Shown here one piece after another: positions 1-8,986 of a DNA stretch of 45,441 bases. The position numbers and the translations under genes are program-made. The stretch spans positions 1-45,441 of the forward strand of contig CAJTCR010000044.1 in NCBI GenBank assembly GCA_910574915.1, in the 5' to 3' direction. The notes beneath the pieces are model-generated. The model ran no database searches. It had not been told where the DNA came from and saw only the letters and a program-made list of their open reading frames with translations. How positions within the stretch are numbered: the stretch's first letter is position 1; every line of letters starts with the position of its first letter. The stretch is from Eubacteriaceae bacterium (lineage in GTDB: Bacteria; Bacillota; Clostridia; Lachnospirales; Lachnospiraceae).

Positions 1-145
1 TTTTTTTGATTCTATGATACAGAAAATATATTTTTTGTACGATTGACTCAAAAGGCATTCTTCTTTTTATCCCTATTCTTTAAAAATCTATAATTGAATA
101 AATATAAATACTAAAAGCGAAATCTCTGTTATCACAGTAAATTCC

Positions 146-174
146 TTGACTTTCATATTATTAAAGAGTATAAT
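146..174 (+). promoter_or_regulatory. sigma-A-type promoter of the DUF2089 operon
   Basis: TTGACT (146-151) and a perfect TATAAT (169-174) are separated by 17 bp. They lie about 40 bp before the first gene of the small AT-rich operon. The DNA upstream (1-145) is AT-rich and shows no gene. Confidence 0.7.
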
Positions 175-215
175 AAATAATGTAAAAATAAAAGATAAAA
201 GGAGAATTCAATAAA

Positions 216-527
216 ATGTCAAATGACATTATGCCGTTGTGGATATCAAAGTTAGAAGATGAAGATATAGAGTTTATAAAAAAATTTGTATTGGAATCTG
301 GATCATTAAAAAAGATAGCTCATTTATACGGAGTGACATATCCTACTGTTAGACTGCGGTTAGATAGATTAATTCAAAAAATCAAAATAAATGATGATAT
401 AGAAAGTGAACCATATATATCACTGATTAAGAGAATGGCGTTAGATGAAAGAATTGATTATAACATTGCTAAAATATTAATTGAAGAATATAAAAAAATG
501 ACGAATTCAAAGAAAGGAGACATATAA
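216..527 (+). CDS. DUF2089-type small helix-turn-helix protein
   Basis: This 103-residue protein resembles the DUF2089 family of small putative DNA-binding regulators. The recognisable part is residues 13-55: an acidic LEDEDIEFIKKFVLESGSLK helix followed by a helix-turn-helix with GVTYPTVRLRLDRLI. The start has a good ribosome binding site (AAAGGAG, 198-204). It is the first gene of an operon with two tiny membrane proteins; the next start codon follows the stop after one base. In this family such genes often sit beside small membrane proteins, suggesting a regulator of envelope functions, but the target is unknown. The DNA is far richer in AT than the rest of the window, which hints at a different origin. 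Confidence 0.75.
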   Translation: MSNDIMPLWISKLEDEDIEFIKKFVLESGSLKKIAHLYGVTYPTVRLRLDRLIQKIKINDDIESEPYISLIKRMALDERIDYNIAKILIEEYKKMTNSKKGDI

Positions 528-528
528 T

Positions 529-618
529 ATGACATTTTTAATTATAGGTGTTGGTTTTTCTGTAGTCGTTATTACTGTAGTGGTAACTGAAATTATTAAG
601 TTAATAAAAAAGAAATAG
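529..618 (+). CDS. 29-residue single-span membrane peptide
   Basis: A short reading frame starts at ATG 529 with GAAAGGAG (512-519) at good distance. It codes for a hydrophobic helix (residues 2-20, rich in I, V, F) followed by the basic tail KLIKKK. Its position, directly after the DUF2089 gene and before another small membrane gene, makes translation likely. No family was recognised. It could be a small stress or toxin-like membrane peptide; that is inference from size and charge only. Confidence 0.5.
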   Translation: MTFLIIGVGFSVVVITVVVTEIIKLIKKK

Positions 619-627
619 GGAGTATAT

Positions 628-801
628 ATGTTTAGCGTTTTTATCTATATTATATTAGCAATTTTTTTATTACTAACATTTTGGCTTTTTTTTATTACTT
701 TGTCAAAAAGGGTCTTAAAATGTTTTATTATAAAGAAGAGAAAAGAAAAAAGTTTATGGCAAAAAGAAATGCAAAAAATGAAAATAGAAGATTTGAGATA
801 A
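628..801 (+). CDS. 57-residue small membrane protein
   Basis: ATG 628 follows AATAGGGAG at a short distance and opens a 57-residue frame ending at TAA 799-801. The first 25 residues form a strong hydrophobic helix (IILAIFLLLTFWLFFITL). The rest is highly basic and helical (KKRKEKSLWQKEMQKMK). It ends just before a clear intrinsic terminator, so it is the last gene of the operon. An overlapping frame at 681-893 crosses the terminator and is not considered real. The function is unknown. Confidence 0.5.
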   Translation: MFSVFIYIILAIFLLLTFWLFFITLSKRVLKCFIIKKRKEKSLWQKEMQKMKIEDLR

Positions 802-805
802 AAAG

Positions 806-829
806 AGAACCGTTTCTGGTTCTTTTTTT
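806..829 (+). terminator. intrinsic terminator of the DUF2089 operon
   Basis: AGAACC (806-811) pairs with GGTTCT (818-823) around a six-base loop and is followed by seven T. It lies directly after the 57-residue gene. Confidence 0.75.
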
Positions 830-1023
830 ACATACAGATCTCCGTAGTGATGACAATAGAAGTTCCGTTTTTATCAGTATAATTTTCTGCTAATGAAAAT
901 GGTTTGCTTAAGTCTAATTTTTACTTCAATGCATAGAAGTTGCTGTCGGATGGTCTTTTTTTACCCGTTTTTAAGGTTTCCGAAGCTACAGCAAATAAAA
1001 TAACTAATATATATAACATAATC

Positions 1024-1189
1024 CTAGAGCGTGTTTGAAAAATCATTCCCGTGATCTGCACTCCCCACTTTGCGGAGAATTTATCCCAAATTTAGTCAAC
1101 ATAGCCCGCTATGACTCCTAAATTTGGGATAAATTCTCCACAAACTGTGAAGCACATCTCACAGAAAGCATTTTTCAAACACGCTCTAG
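1024..1189. repeat. 166-bp palindromic element with 72-bp arms
   Basis: The left arm (1024-1095) and right arm (1118-1189) are inverted copies of equal length around a 22-base loop that contains ATAGC..GCTAT. The outer 20 bp (CTAGAGCGTGTTTGAAAAAT) and the inner 22 bp of the arms match perfectly. The middle 30 bp of each arm has diverged. It contains no gene; frames crossing it are by-products of the repeat. It resembles a miniature inverted-repeat element, but no target-site duplication was found. Confidence 0.8.
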
Positions 1190-1204
1190 TTATTTTAGTA
1201 ACAT

Positions 1205-1481
1205 TTACGAAGAACAGCCGGGAGAGGGGATTGGCATACCTGGCGGCGTCTTTGGAAGAATGGTTAGAAGCTCTTAGTATTCTGCAAGACAACCAGGGGC
1301 GCAGCCAAGCGGCACCTTTAGCTGCCAGCAGGCAGCGAACTAGGTGCCGCGACCGTACGCAGCCACAGCGTACCAGCAGGATACTTAGAGCTTCTTACCA
1401 TTCTGGAACGGACGCCGCCAGGTATGCCAATCCCTTCTCCCGGCGTCCCTTCCTGCAAAAATTTACCAAAGCAATTCAAAT
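1205..1481 (+). repeat. complex inverted-repeat element, long copy (A)
   Basis: Arms 1217-1285 and 1376-1444 are 69 bp each and about 85% complementary. The 90-bp centre holds further hairpins: CGGCACCT/AGGTGCCG (1310-1349) enclosing GCTGCC/GGCAGC, and GTACGC/GCGTAC (1355-1373). The right end (1435-1481) is repeated in reverse orientation at 44301-44347 with 45 of 47 bases equal, and the left end (1205-1226) recurs at 44362-44383 with 20 of 22 equal. This is a dispersed element with a variable centre. The 1111-1665 reading frame across it is unlikely to be a gene. Confidence 0.8.
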
Positions 1482-1649
1482 CAAATATGTCGATGTAGCA
1501 CGACATCCCTTTTTCCACCGAAAAAACGAAAACCAGTTGAAATCACCGCCAAAGAAGATTATAATAATTCACATATGCATCGGCTTCCGTTTGAACAACA
1601 AGGGAGGCTGTTCCATGATACACTCAAAAACAGAACAGGAGGGATTCTT

Positions 1650-1805
1650 ATGGGAGCATTTTTAGGCAGTTTACTGGAATACGTGCTTAAGGCAGCCGTG
1701 TACGCGGTGATTGCGCTGGCGGGAGTAAAGGCGGGCAAGGCGCTGCGTGAAAATAAGGATGCAAAAGCATCGTCAGCCGTACGCATTCATACCGGCAAGC
1801 GTTAA
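1650..1805 (+). CDS. 51-residue small membrane protein
   Basis: ATG 1650 was chosen because AGGAGGG (1637-1643) precedes it at ideal distance; upstream in-frame starts have none. The protein has one hydrophobic segment (about residues 9-27, LEYVLKAAVYAVIALAGVK) and a basic, polar tail. It sits 44 bp before alaS in the same direction and may share its transcript. No family was recognised. Confidence 0.55.
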   Translation: MGAFLGSLLEYVLKAAVYAVIALAGVKAGKALRENKDAKASSAVRIHTGKR

Positions 1806-1849
1806 GGCTTTGGTTTATTCGTATCAGAAAATATTGGAGGACTTACAAC

Positions 1850-4507
1850 GTGAAAAAAAGTTACGGCGTAAATGAACTACGCAGAATGTTTCTGGAATTT
1901 TTTGAGAGCAAAGAACATCTTGCAATGAAAAGCTTTTCGTTAGTACCGCACAACGATAACAGCCTGCTGTTAATCAATGCGGGGATGGCTCCGTTAAAGC
2001 CATATTTTACAGGGCAGGAAATACCGCCGCGAAAGCGCGTGGCGACTTGCCAGAAGTGTATCCGTACCGGAGATATTGAAAATGTAGGCAAGACAGCGCG
2101 GCATCTGACTTTTTTTGAGATGCTCGGCAACTTTTCTTTTGGCGACTATTTTAAACACGAAGCGATCGCATGGTCGTGGGAGTTTTTTACCGAAGTGCTC
2201 GGATTAGACCCGCAGCGGCTGTACCCGTCTATTTACGGCGAGGATGAAGAAGCGTTTAAAATCTGGAATCAGGAAATCGGCATACCGCCGGAGCGGATTA
2301 CACGGTTTTACCGGGATGAAAACGGCAAATGCGATAATTTCTGGGAGCATGGCGCAGGGCCGTGCGGGCCTTGTTCCGAGATCTACTACGACCGCGGAGA
2401 AGCGTACGGCTGCGGAAAGCAAGACTGTAAAGTAGGCTGTGAGTGCGACCGTTTTATAGAAGTATGGAACAATGTGTTTACACAGTTTAACGGCGACGGC
2501 AAGGGCAATTATGAAGAACTGGCGCAGAAAAATATCGACACCGGAATGGGGCTGGAGCGGCTTGCGGTCGTAATGCAGGATGTAGATTCTGTCTTTGATA
2601 TTGACACGATGCGCGCCATTCGGGATAAAGTGTGTGAGCTGTCGCATAAGACCTACCAGACCGATGAACTAGATGACGTGTCGATCCGTTTGATTACCGA
2701 CCATATCCGTTCTGCGACGTTTATGGTATCTGACGGCATTATGCCTTCCAACGAAGGGCGCGGCTATGTCCTGCGCCGCCTGATCCGGCGTGCGGCAAGG
2801 CATGGACGGATGCTTGGCATTGCAGGCACCTTTTTGGCGCAGCTTAGCGGTACGGTAATTGCCGAAAGCAGGGACGGCTATCCAGAGCTGGAAGAGAAAA
2901 AAGAATTTATTTTTAAAGTACTGACGCAGGAAGAAGAAAAGTTTAATAAGACGATTGACCAGGGGCTTGCGATCCTGGCACAAATGCAGCAGGCGATGGA
3001 AGAAGCGGGCACCAAGGTGCTTTCCGGGGAAGATGCGTTTAAGCTGTATGATACATTTGGATTCCCGATGGATTTGACCGGGGAGATTTTGGAAGAAAAA
3101 GGCTTTACGATCGATGAAGATGGGTTTTATGCCTGTATGGAACAGCAGCGTACAAAGGCGCGCAAGGCGCGTAAGGCAACCAATTACATGGGTGCGGACG
3201 TTACGGTATATGAATTGATCGATCCTGCGCTGACAACAGAATTTACCGGATATGGCAGCCTTTCGGATACCTCTGTCATTACCGCTATGACGACGGAGAC
3301 GGATTTGACAGAAGCGCTCTCAGACGGCGAGCGTGGCACAGTCATTGTGGCACAGACGCCGTTTTACGCGGCAATGGGCGGGCAGATCGGCGATACCGGC
3401 AGCATTCGTACAAAAGACGGCGTATTTAAAGTCGAGGATACGATAAAACTGCTTGGCGGCAAAATCGGGCATATCGGGATCTGTACGGAAGGAATGCTCA
3501 AAATGGGAGACGAAGTCAGCCTTTTGGTAGATGCAGGACGCAGGGCGCGTATTGAAAAAAACCACAGTGCGACGCATTTGCTGCAAAAAGCACTGCGCGA
3601 AGTATTAGGCGCGCATGTAGAGCAGGCAGGCTCCGAGGTAACGCCGGACAAGCTGCGGTTTGACTTTACCCATTTTTCGGCTTTGACGCAGGAAGAGCTG
3701 GACAGGGTCGAAGCTCTTGTTAATGAGAAAATTGCAGCCGCGCTTACGGTGCAGACGGATACGATGACGCTGGAAGAGGCGAAAAAGACAGGGGCGATGG
3801 CGCTGTTTGGCGAGAAATACGGTGAAACCGTGCGTGTCGTACGTATGGGCGATTTTTCCGTCGAGCTGTGCGGCGGTACGCATGTAGGCAATACAAACGC
3901 GATTACGGCGTTTAAGATCGTATCAGAAGGCGGCGTAGCTGCCGGTGTGCGCAGGATCGAAGCGCTGACAAGCGATGCGGTTTTTGCGTATTACGATAAA
4001 ATCGAGCAGACGCTTGCGGATGCGGCAAAGATCGTAAAGGCAACACCGGGAAATATCATTGAAAAGCTGGAGCACATTATGGCAGAGCTGCGTGCGCTTG
4101 CAGGAGAAAACGAAGCATTAAAATCCAAGGCGGCGAAAGAAGCGCTTGGCGACGTTATGAACCAGGTACAGGAGATCGGCGGCATCAAGTTCCTTGGCGT
4201 AAAAGTATCGGGCGTAGATATGAACGGGCTGCGTGACCTTGGCGACCAGTTAAAGGCAAAGCTGAAAGAAGGTGTGATTTTGCTTGCCTCAGATGCAAAC
4301 GGCAAGGTAAATCTAGCGGCAATGGCAACCGACGGCGCAATGGCGGCGGGTGCCCATGCAGGCAACCTGATCAAAGCGGCGGCAGGCAAAGTCGGCGGCG
4401 GCGGCGGCGGACGTGCAAATATGGCGCAGGCTGGCGGCAAAAACCCGGCTGGTATTGACGAAGCGTTAAAGGAAGCGGCGGCAGCACTAGAAGCTATGCT
4501 GAAATAA
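1850..4507 (+). CDS. alaS: alanyl-tRNA synthetase
   Basis: The enzyme charges tRNA-Ala with alanine in the cytoplasm. The 885-residue product has the usual length and domain order: class II catalytic core (about 1-240), tRNA-recognition region, editing domain, and C-terminal DHHA1 domain. The four editing/zinc ligands are present: H572 and H576 in HSATH, C674 and H678 in CGGTH. The glycine-rich motif GGGGGGRANMAQAGG, typical of the C-terminal end, is intact. The start is GTG with TTGGAGG (1834-1840). No T-box leader is visible upstream; that space is taken by the small membrane gene. A strong terminator follows. Confidence 0.98.
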   Translation: MKKSYGVNELRRMFLEFFESKEHLAMKSFSLVPHNDNSLLLINAGMAPLKPYFTGQEIPPRKRVATCQKCIRTGDIENVGKTARHLTFFEMLGNFSFGDYFKHEAIAWSWEFFTEVLGLDPQRLYPSIYGEDEEAFKIWNQEIGIPPERITRFYRDENGKCDNFWEHGAGPCGPCSEIYYDRGEAYGCGKQDCKVGCECDRFIEVWNNVFTQFNGDGKGNYEELAQKNIDTGMGLERLAVVMQDVDSVFDIDTMRAIRDKVCELSHKTYQTDELDDVSIRLITDHIRSATFMVSDGIMPSNEGRGYVLRRLIRRAARHGRMLGIAGTFLAQLSGTVIAESRDGYPELEEKKEFIFKVLTQEEEKFNKTIDQGLAILAQMQQAMEEAGTKVLSGEDAFKLYDTFGFPMDLTGEILEEKGFTIDEDGFYACMEQQRTKARKARKATNYMGADVTVYELIDPALTTEFTGYGSLSDTSVITAMTTETDLTEALSDGERGTVIVAQTPFYAAMGGQIGDTGSIRTKDGVFKVEDTIKLLGGKIGHIGICTEGMLKMGDEVSLLVDAGRRARIEKNHSATHLLQKALREVLGAHVEQAGSEVTPDKLRFDFTHFSALTQEELDRVEALVNEKIAAALTVQTDTMTLEEAKKTGAMALFGEKYGETVRVVRMGDFSVELCGGTHVGNTNAITAFKIVSEGGVAAGVRRIEALTSDAVFAYYDKIEQTLADAAKIVKATPGNIIEKLEHIMAELRALAGENEALKSKAAKEALGDVMNQVQEIGGIKFLGVKVSGVDMNGLRDLGDQLKAKLKEGVILLASDANGKVNLAAMATDGAMAAGAHAGNLIKAAAGKVGGGGGGRANMAQAGGKNPAGIDEALKEAAAALEAMLK

Positions 4508-4532
4508 TTGCGGGCATGTTGTAACACAGCAT

Positions 4533-4582
4533 AAAAAAGCCTTGTTTGGGAAAGGATTGTTTTTTCCAAACAAGGCTTTTTT
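4533..4582. terminator. bidirectional terminator between alaS and the XRE gene
   Basis: AAAAAAGCCTTGTTTGG (from 4533) pairs with CCAAACAAGGCTTTTTT (to 4582) around a 16-base loop. A-runs and T-runs flank the stem, so it can stop transcription from both convergent genes. Confidence 0.9.
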
Positions 4583-4601
4583 ATTCATTTTTATTTATGT
4601 G

Positions 4602-4997
4602 CTATCCATTTTCATCCAGGTTTTCCGACACCTTGATCGTTCCCGACGGAAACGGATAAACCTGCTGCGTCTGTTCTAAGTAAGTTTTTAACAATTTTAA
4701 AATAATATACAGATGACGGTTGTCCAAGTCTTCCAACAGCAGGCAGATATCGTCAATCAGTTTATTTTGCTGTACTTTGGGGTCATTTGGATTTGCCGTA
4801 AGGACAGCAATGTTTGTTTTCAAATAATCAGCAATCGAGCAGAACGTTTTCAGGCTGACTGCCTTTACGCCACGTTCTAACTGGCTGACGAGGCTTTCTG
4901 AGATAAACAGGTCGCTTGCCATCTTTTGTTGTGTAATATGCAGTTCTTTTCTGCGGTTTTGTATATTTGAACCGATCATTTTATAATCAAGCGGCAT
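4602..4997 (-). CDS. XRE-family helix-turn-helix transcriptional regulator
   Basis: This 131-residue protein has an N-terminal Cro/C1-type helix-turn-helix (about residues 8-62: IGSNIQNRRKELHITQQKMA, then SESLVSQLERGVKAVS). The C-terminal half is a helical region of unknown role. The start at 4997 (MPLDYK) was chosen over an upstream ATG because GGAGG lies 8-12 bases before it. It converges on alaS and shares its terminator. Upstream, on the other strand, is the unknown gene at 5245, so it could regulate that intergenic region or itself. Targets are not visible in the sequence. Confidence 0.85.
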   Translation of the reverse strand: MPLDYKMIGSNIQNRRKELHITQQKMASDLFISESLVSQLERGVKAVSLKTFCSIADYLKTNIAVLTANPNDPKVQQNKLIDDICLLLEDLDNRHLYIILKLLKTYLEQTQQVYPFPSGTIKVSENLDENG

Positions 4998-5087
4998 AAA
5001 AATTTCCTCCGTCAGTGATGTTTCGTCCATTATTATTATAATTCAAAATAATCTTTAATTACTCGCACTAATAGTGTTGTTATTCTA

Positions 5088-5114
5088 TTGACAATAATAC
5101 ATGGATGTTATAAT
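5088..5114 (+). promoter_or_regulatory. putative promoter of the 100-residue gene
   Basis: A perfect TTGACA (5088-5093) and a perfect TATAAT (5109-5114) are 15 bp apart, slightly short for sigma-A. TAATAT (5111-5116) would give 17 bp. The leader to the start codon is about 120 bases. Confidence 0.5.
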
Positions 5115-5244
5115 ATATAAAATGAAAACAGTAGTATCCTAAGACTGTAATGTACTAAATGTACGAATAGGAATGGAATGATTCGGGATGTGAGTAGAAG
5201 CTTGTTTTTCGGGCATACTTTCTAATGGAAGGAAAGGTGATGTT

Positions 5245-5547
5245 ATGAATTGTATGTTATTAAACGAAATTCTTCTAATGAGACGGGAAGGCGAGGACGA
5301 CTGGCAGCATCTTACGCATTCTATGCGCGAGGAGCACTATAAGAAAAGGTGCCGGATGCTGGAGGAAAAAGGGATCGAATACAAGGTTCATCAGCAGGTA
5401 ATTCCGCGCAGGCCAAATGCTACGTACGATTATCCGATCAGGTATGATTTTTATGTGCGCAAGCGTGATTACAAAAAAGCGTGCCGCATGTTTGCGATCT
5501 GTAAGGATAATCCGCTTGTAGGCAACTTGCGCGGTTATATTTCTTAA
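5245..5547 (+). CDS. conserved-looking hypothetical protein, 100 residues
   Basis: The protein is soluble, basic and rich in R, Y and C, with no signal peptide or membrane span. The layout (MRREGEDDWQHL, a central EEKGIEYKV segment, then YDFYVRKRDYKKACRMF) could fit a small alpha/beta fold, loosely recalling DUF2007-type proteins, but I cannot assign it. ATG 5245 follows GGAAGGAAAGGTGATG; a second ATG three codons later is also possible. It is a single-gene unit with its own promoter and terminator. Confidence 0.6.
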   Translation: MNCMLLNEILLMRREGEDDWQHLTHSMREEHYKKRCRMLEEKGIEYKVHQQVIPRRPNATYDYPIRYDFYVRKRDYKKACRMFAICKDNPLVGNLRGYIS

Positions 5548-5583
5548 AACGGGAAGGCTGCATTTTAATCAGGAAAATGCAGG

Positions 5584-5632
5584 AAAAGTATGGATTTTAT
5601 AAAGCTTTCATTTATAGAATTCATACTTTTTT
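5584..5632 (+). terminator. intrinsic terminator after the 100-residue gene
   Basis: AAAAGTATG (5584-5592) pairs with CATACTTTT. The stem continues through ATT/AAT and TATAAA/TTTATA with two G-T pairs, giving about 20 paired positions, and ends in a T-run. Confidence 0.75.
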
Positions 5633-5726
5633 TAGAAATAAATTAAAAAATTGAGAAAAAGAGAGTAAACGTGAGAAAAACAGAGTATATTTTAGTATAA
5701 TCTATAAAAACAGGATATTGTTCTAC

Positions 5727-5755
5727 TTGCGAAACAGAGGATAAAAACATATGAT
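5727..5755 (+). promoter_or_regulatory. sigma-A promoter of groS-groL
   Basis: TTGCGA (5727-5732) and TATGAT (5750-5755) are 17 bp apart. The predicted start point lies just before the CIRCE element. Confidence 0.75.
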
Positions 5756-5767
5756 AAGTACTATCAG

Positions 5768-5794
5768 TTAGCACTCAAAACAAGCGAGTGCTAA
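5768..5794 (+). promoter_or_regulatory. CIRCE operator (HrcA binding site)
   Basis: TTAGCACTC, nine bases, GAGTGCTAA: a perfect match to the CIRCE consensus. It lies at the predicted transcription start of groS, where HrcA represses heat-shock genes in Firmicutes. hrcA itself is not in this window. Confidence 0.97.
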
Positions 5795-5849
5795 TAACAT
5801 GAAACAGATACAGATTTAAAAGAAGCATTGTCAGAAGGAGGAAATATTC

Positions 5850-6134
5850 ATGAAATTAGTACCATTATCAGACAGAGTTGTATTACAGCAGTGCGAGGCA
5901 GAGGAAACGACTGCATCCGGCATTATCTTAACAAGCGCATCCCAGGAAAAACCACAGGAAGCCGTAGTAATCGCGGTAGGCCCTGGCGGGGTTGTAGACG
6001 GCAAAGAGATTACGATGCAGGTAAAAGAAGGCCAGAAAGTAATTTACTCTAAATATGCAGGTACAGAAGTAAAGATTGAGGGCACAGAATATATCATTGT
6101 GCGCCAGAACGATATCCTTGCAGTTGTGGAATAA
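5850..6134 (+). CDS. groS: co-chaperonin GroES
   Basis: GroES caps the GroEL ring and helps release folded proteins. The 94-residue protein has the normal family length and starts MKLVPLSDRVVLQQ. A mobile-loop region (about 17-33: EAEETTASGIILTSASQ) precedes the conserved GPG turn (VGPGGVVDG), and the end EYIIVRQNDILAVVE is typical. AGAAGGAGG precedes ATG 5850; a frame starting at 5828 is out of register and not real. It forms an operon with groL under CIRCE control. Confidence 0.98.
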   Translation: MKLVPLSDRVVLQQCEAEETTASGIILTSASQEKPQEAVVIAVGPGGVVDGKEITMQVKEGQKVIYSKYAGTEVKIEGTEYIIVRQNDILAVVE

Positions 6135-6202
6135 AGACAGGGAAACGGTTGAAACAGCATAAAATATAAATATTATTATATAGAAGAAAGAAAAGAGGAT
6201 GA

Positions 6203-7929
<1,727 letters not shown>

Positions 7930-7952
7930 CTATAGATACGGAGGTCATGAAA

Positions 7953-8819
7953 ATGGGCAAAACAGCGATAGTCACCGATTCAAACAGCGGCATTACGCAG
8001 GCAGAAGCAAAAGAGCTTGGAATTACAGTTATAGCAATGCCTTTTCATATTCAGGGAACGGATTTTTATGAAGACGTCAATCTGACACAGGCGCAGTTTT
8101 ATGAATTGCTTGAACAAGGCGGCGACATCTCGACTTCGATGCCGGCAGTCGGCGATGTAACGGACTTGTGGGACAGGCTTTTGCAAGAATACGACGAGAT
8201 TGTGCACATCCCGATGTCGTCGGGGCTTAGCAGTTCCTGTGAGACCGCATATATGCTGGCGCAGTCTTATGACGGGCGTGTACAGGTCGTGAATAACCAG
8301 CGGATCTCTGTGACACAGCGCCGCTCCGTGCTGGATGCGTGTATGCTGGCAGAAAAAGGGAAGAGCGCATCTGAAATACGGGATCTGTTGGAGCGCGAAA
8401 AATTTGAGTCCAGTATATACATTATGGTTGATACGTTAAAATATTTAAAAAAAGGCGGCCGTATTACACCGACGGCGGCAGCTCTTGGCACACTGCTTCG
8501 GATTAAGCCGGTATTGCAGATCCAGGGCGAAAAGCTGGATGCGTTTGCAAAGGCAAGGACAGTCAAGCAGGCAAAAGGCATTATGATAAAGGCGATGCAA
8601 AACGATTGCCAGACCCGTTTTAAAGATGCAGCCGGCAGTAATTTATATATTGATATCGCATATACAAAAGACAGGGAAGCAGCACTTTTATTTGCGCAGG
8701 AAGTAGAAGCGGCATTTCCGGGACAGCATTGCGCGATTCATCCGTTGTCCCTTAGCGTGTCCTGCCATATCGGGCCAGGGGCGCTTGCAGTGGCATGTTC
8801 GCATAAGTTTGCAGAATAG
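7953..8819 (+). CDS. DegV family fatty-acid-binding protein
   Basis: DegV proteins bind a fatty acid or lipid between two domains; in Gram-positive bacteria relatives act in fatty acid uptake as kinase partners (FakB type). The protein starts MGKTAIVTDSNSGITQ and has the ligand-loop signature SMPAVGD and the SSGLSSSCETA segment. The 288-residue length is typical. GGAGG (7940-7944) lies eight bases before ATG 7953; the nearby ATG 7947 is too close, and the far upstream ATG 7905 has no ribosome binding site. No kinase partner is adjacent. Confidence 0.92.
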   Translation: MGKTAIVTDSNSGITQAEAKELGITVIAMPFHIQGTDFYEDVNLTQAQFYELLEQGGDISTSMPAVGDVTDLWDRLLQEYDEIVHIPMSSGLSSSCETAYMLAQSYDGRVQVVNNQRISVTQRRSVLDACMLAEKGKSASEIRDLLEREKFESSIYIMVDTLKYLKKGGRITPTAAALGTLLRIKPVLQIQGEKLDAFAKARTVKQAKGIMIKAMQNDCQTRFKDAAGSNLYIDIAYTKDREAALLFAQEVEAAFPGQHCAIHPLSLSVSCHIGPGALAVACSHKFAE

Positions 8820-8821
8820 CC

Positions 8822-8850
8822 TTTACTTCTTTCTCAGAGTCGTGTATAAT
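8822..8850 (+). promoter_or_regulatory. sigma-A promoter of purA
   Basis: TTTACT (8822-8827) and a perfect TATAAT (8845-8850) are 17 bp apart. The predicted leader is about 130 bases long, unusually long for this window, and contains the structure described next. Confidence 0.7.
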
Positions 8851-8885
8851 CAGAAAGTAAAAACGGAAAAAAATTACAGGCGAGT

Positions 8886-8957
8886 CGAATCTGTAGTCTG
8901 GCAGGCAGGTTTTTACAACCTGCCTTTTTAGCGGTAAAAGCCGCACCGAAGGATTCG
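8886..8957 (+). promoter_or_regulatory. structured purA leader, possible attenuator
   Basis: CGAATC (8886-8891) can pair with GATTCG (8952-8957), enclosing two hairpins: GGCAGGT/ACCTGCC (8904-8924) and GCGG/CCGC (8931-8944). The first hairpin is followed at once by TTTTT and looks like an intrinsic terminator inside the leader. A competing stem TACAG/CTGTA just upstream (about 8875-8895) would break the outer stem. I recognise no known riboswitch class, so attenuation is inferred. Confidence 0.45.
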
Positions 8958-8986
8958 AAATGATGGATGCACAGGAGGTAGTATTT

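Noticed and set aside
681..893. 70-codon frame overlapping the third gene of the AT-rich operon
   Set aside because: It crosses the intrinsic terminator at 806-829 and overlaps the better supported frame at 628-801.
828..1019. Minus-strand frame of 64 codons with one internal stop (MLYILVILFAV... and ...LSKPFSLAENYTDKNG)
   Set aside because: It could be a decayed small membrane gene, but the ribosome binding site is poor, no family was recognised, and AT-rich DNA gives such frames by chance.
1111..1665. 184-codon open frame across the repeat elements
   Set aside because: It spans two inverted-repeat elements, has repeat-derived composition, and both strands show similar frames, as expected for palindromes.
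3991..4569. 192-codon minus-strand frame inside alaS
   Set aside because: It is the antisense of GC-rich codons in a certain gene and has no ribosome binding site or family match.
5562..5581. TGCATTTT/AAAATGCA hairpin as a terminator
   Set aside because: No T-run follows; the stronger hairpin at 5584-5632 is the likely terminator.
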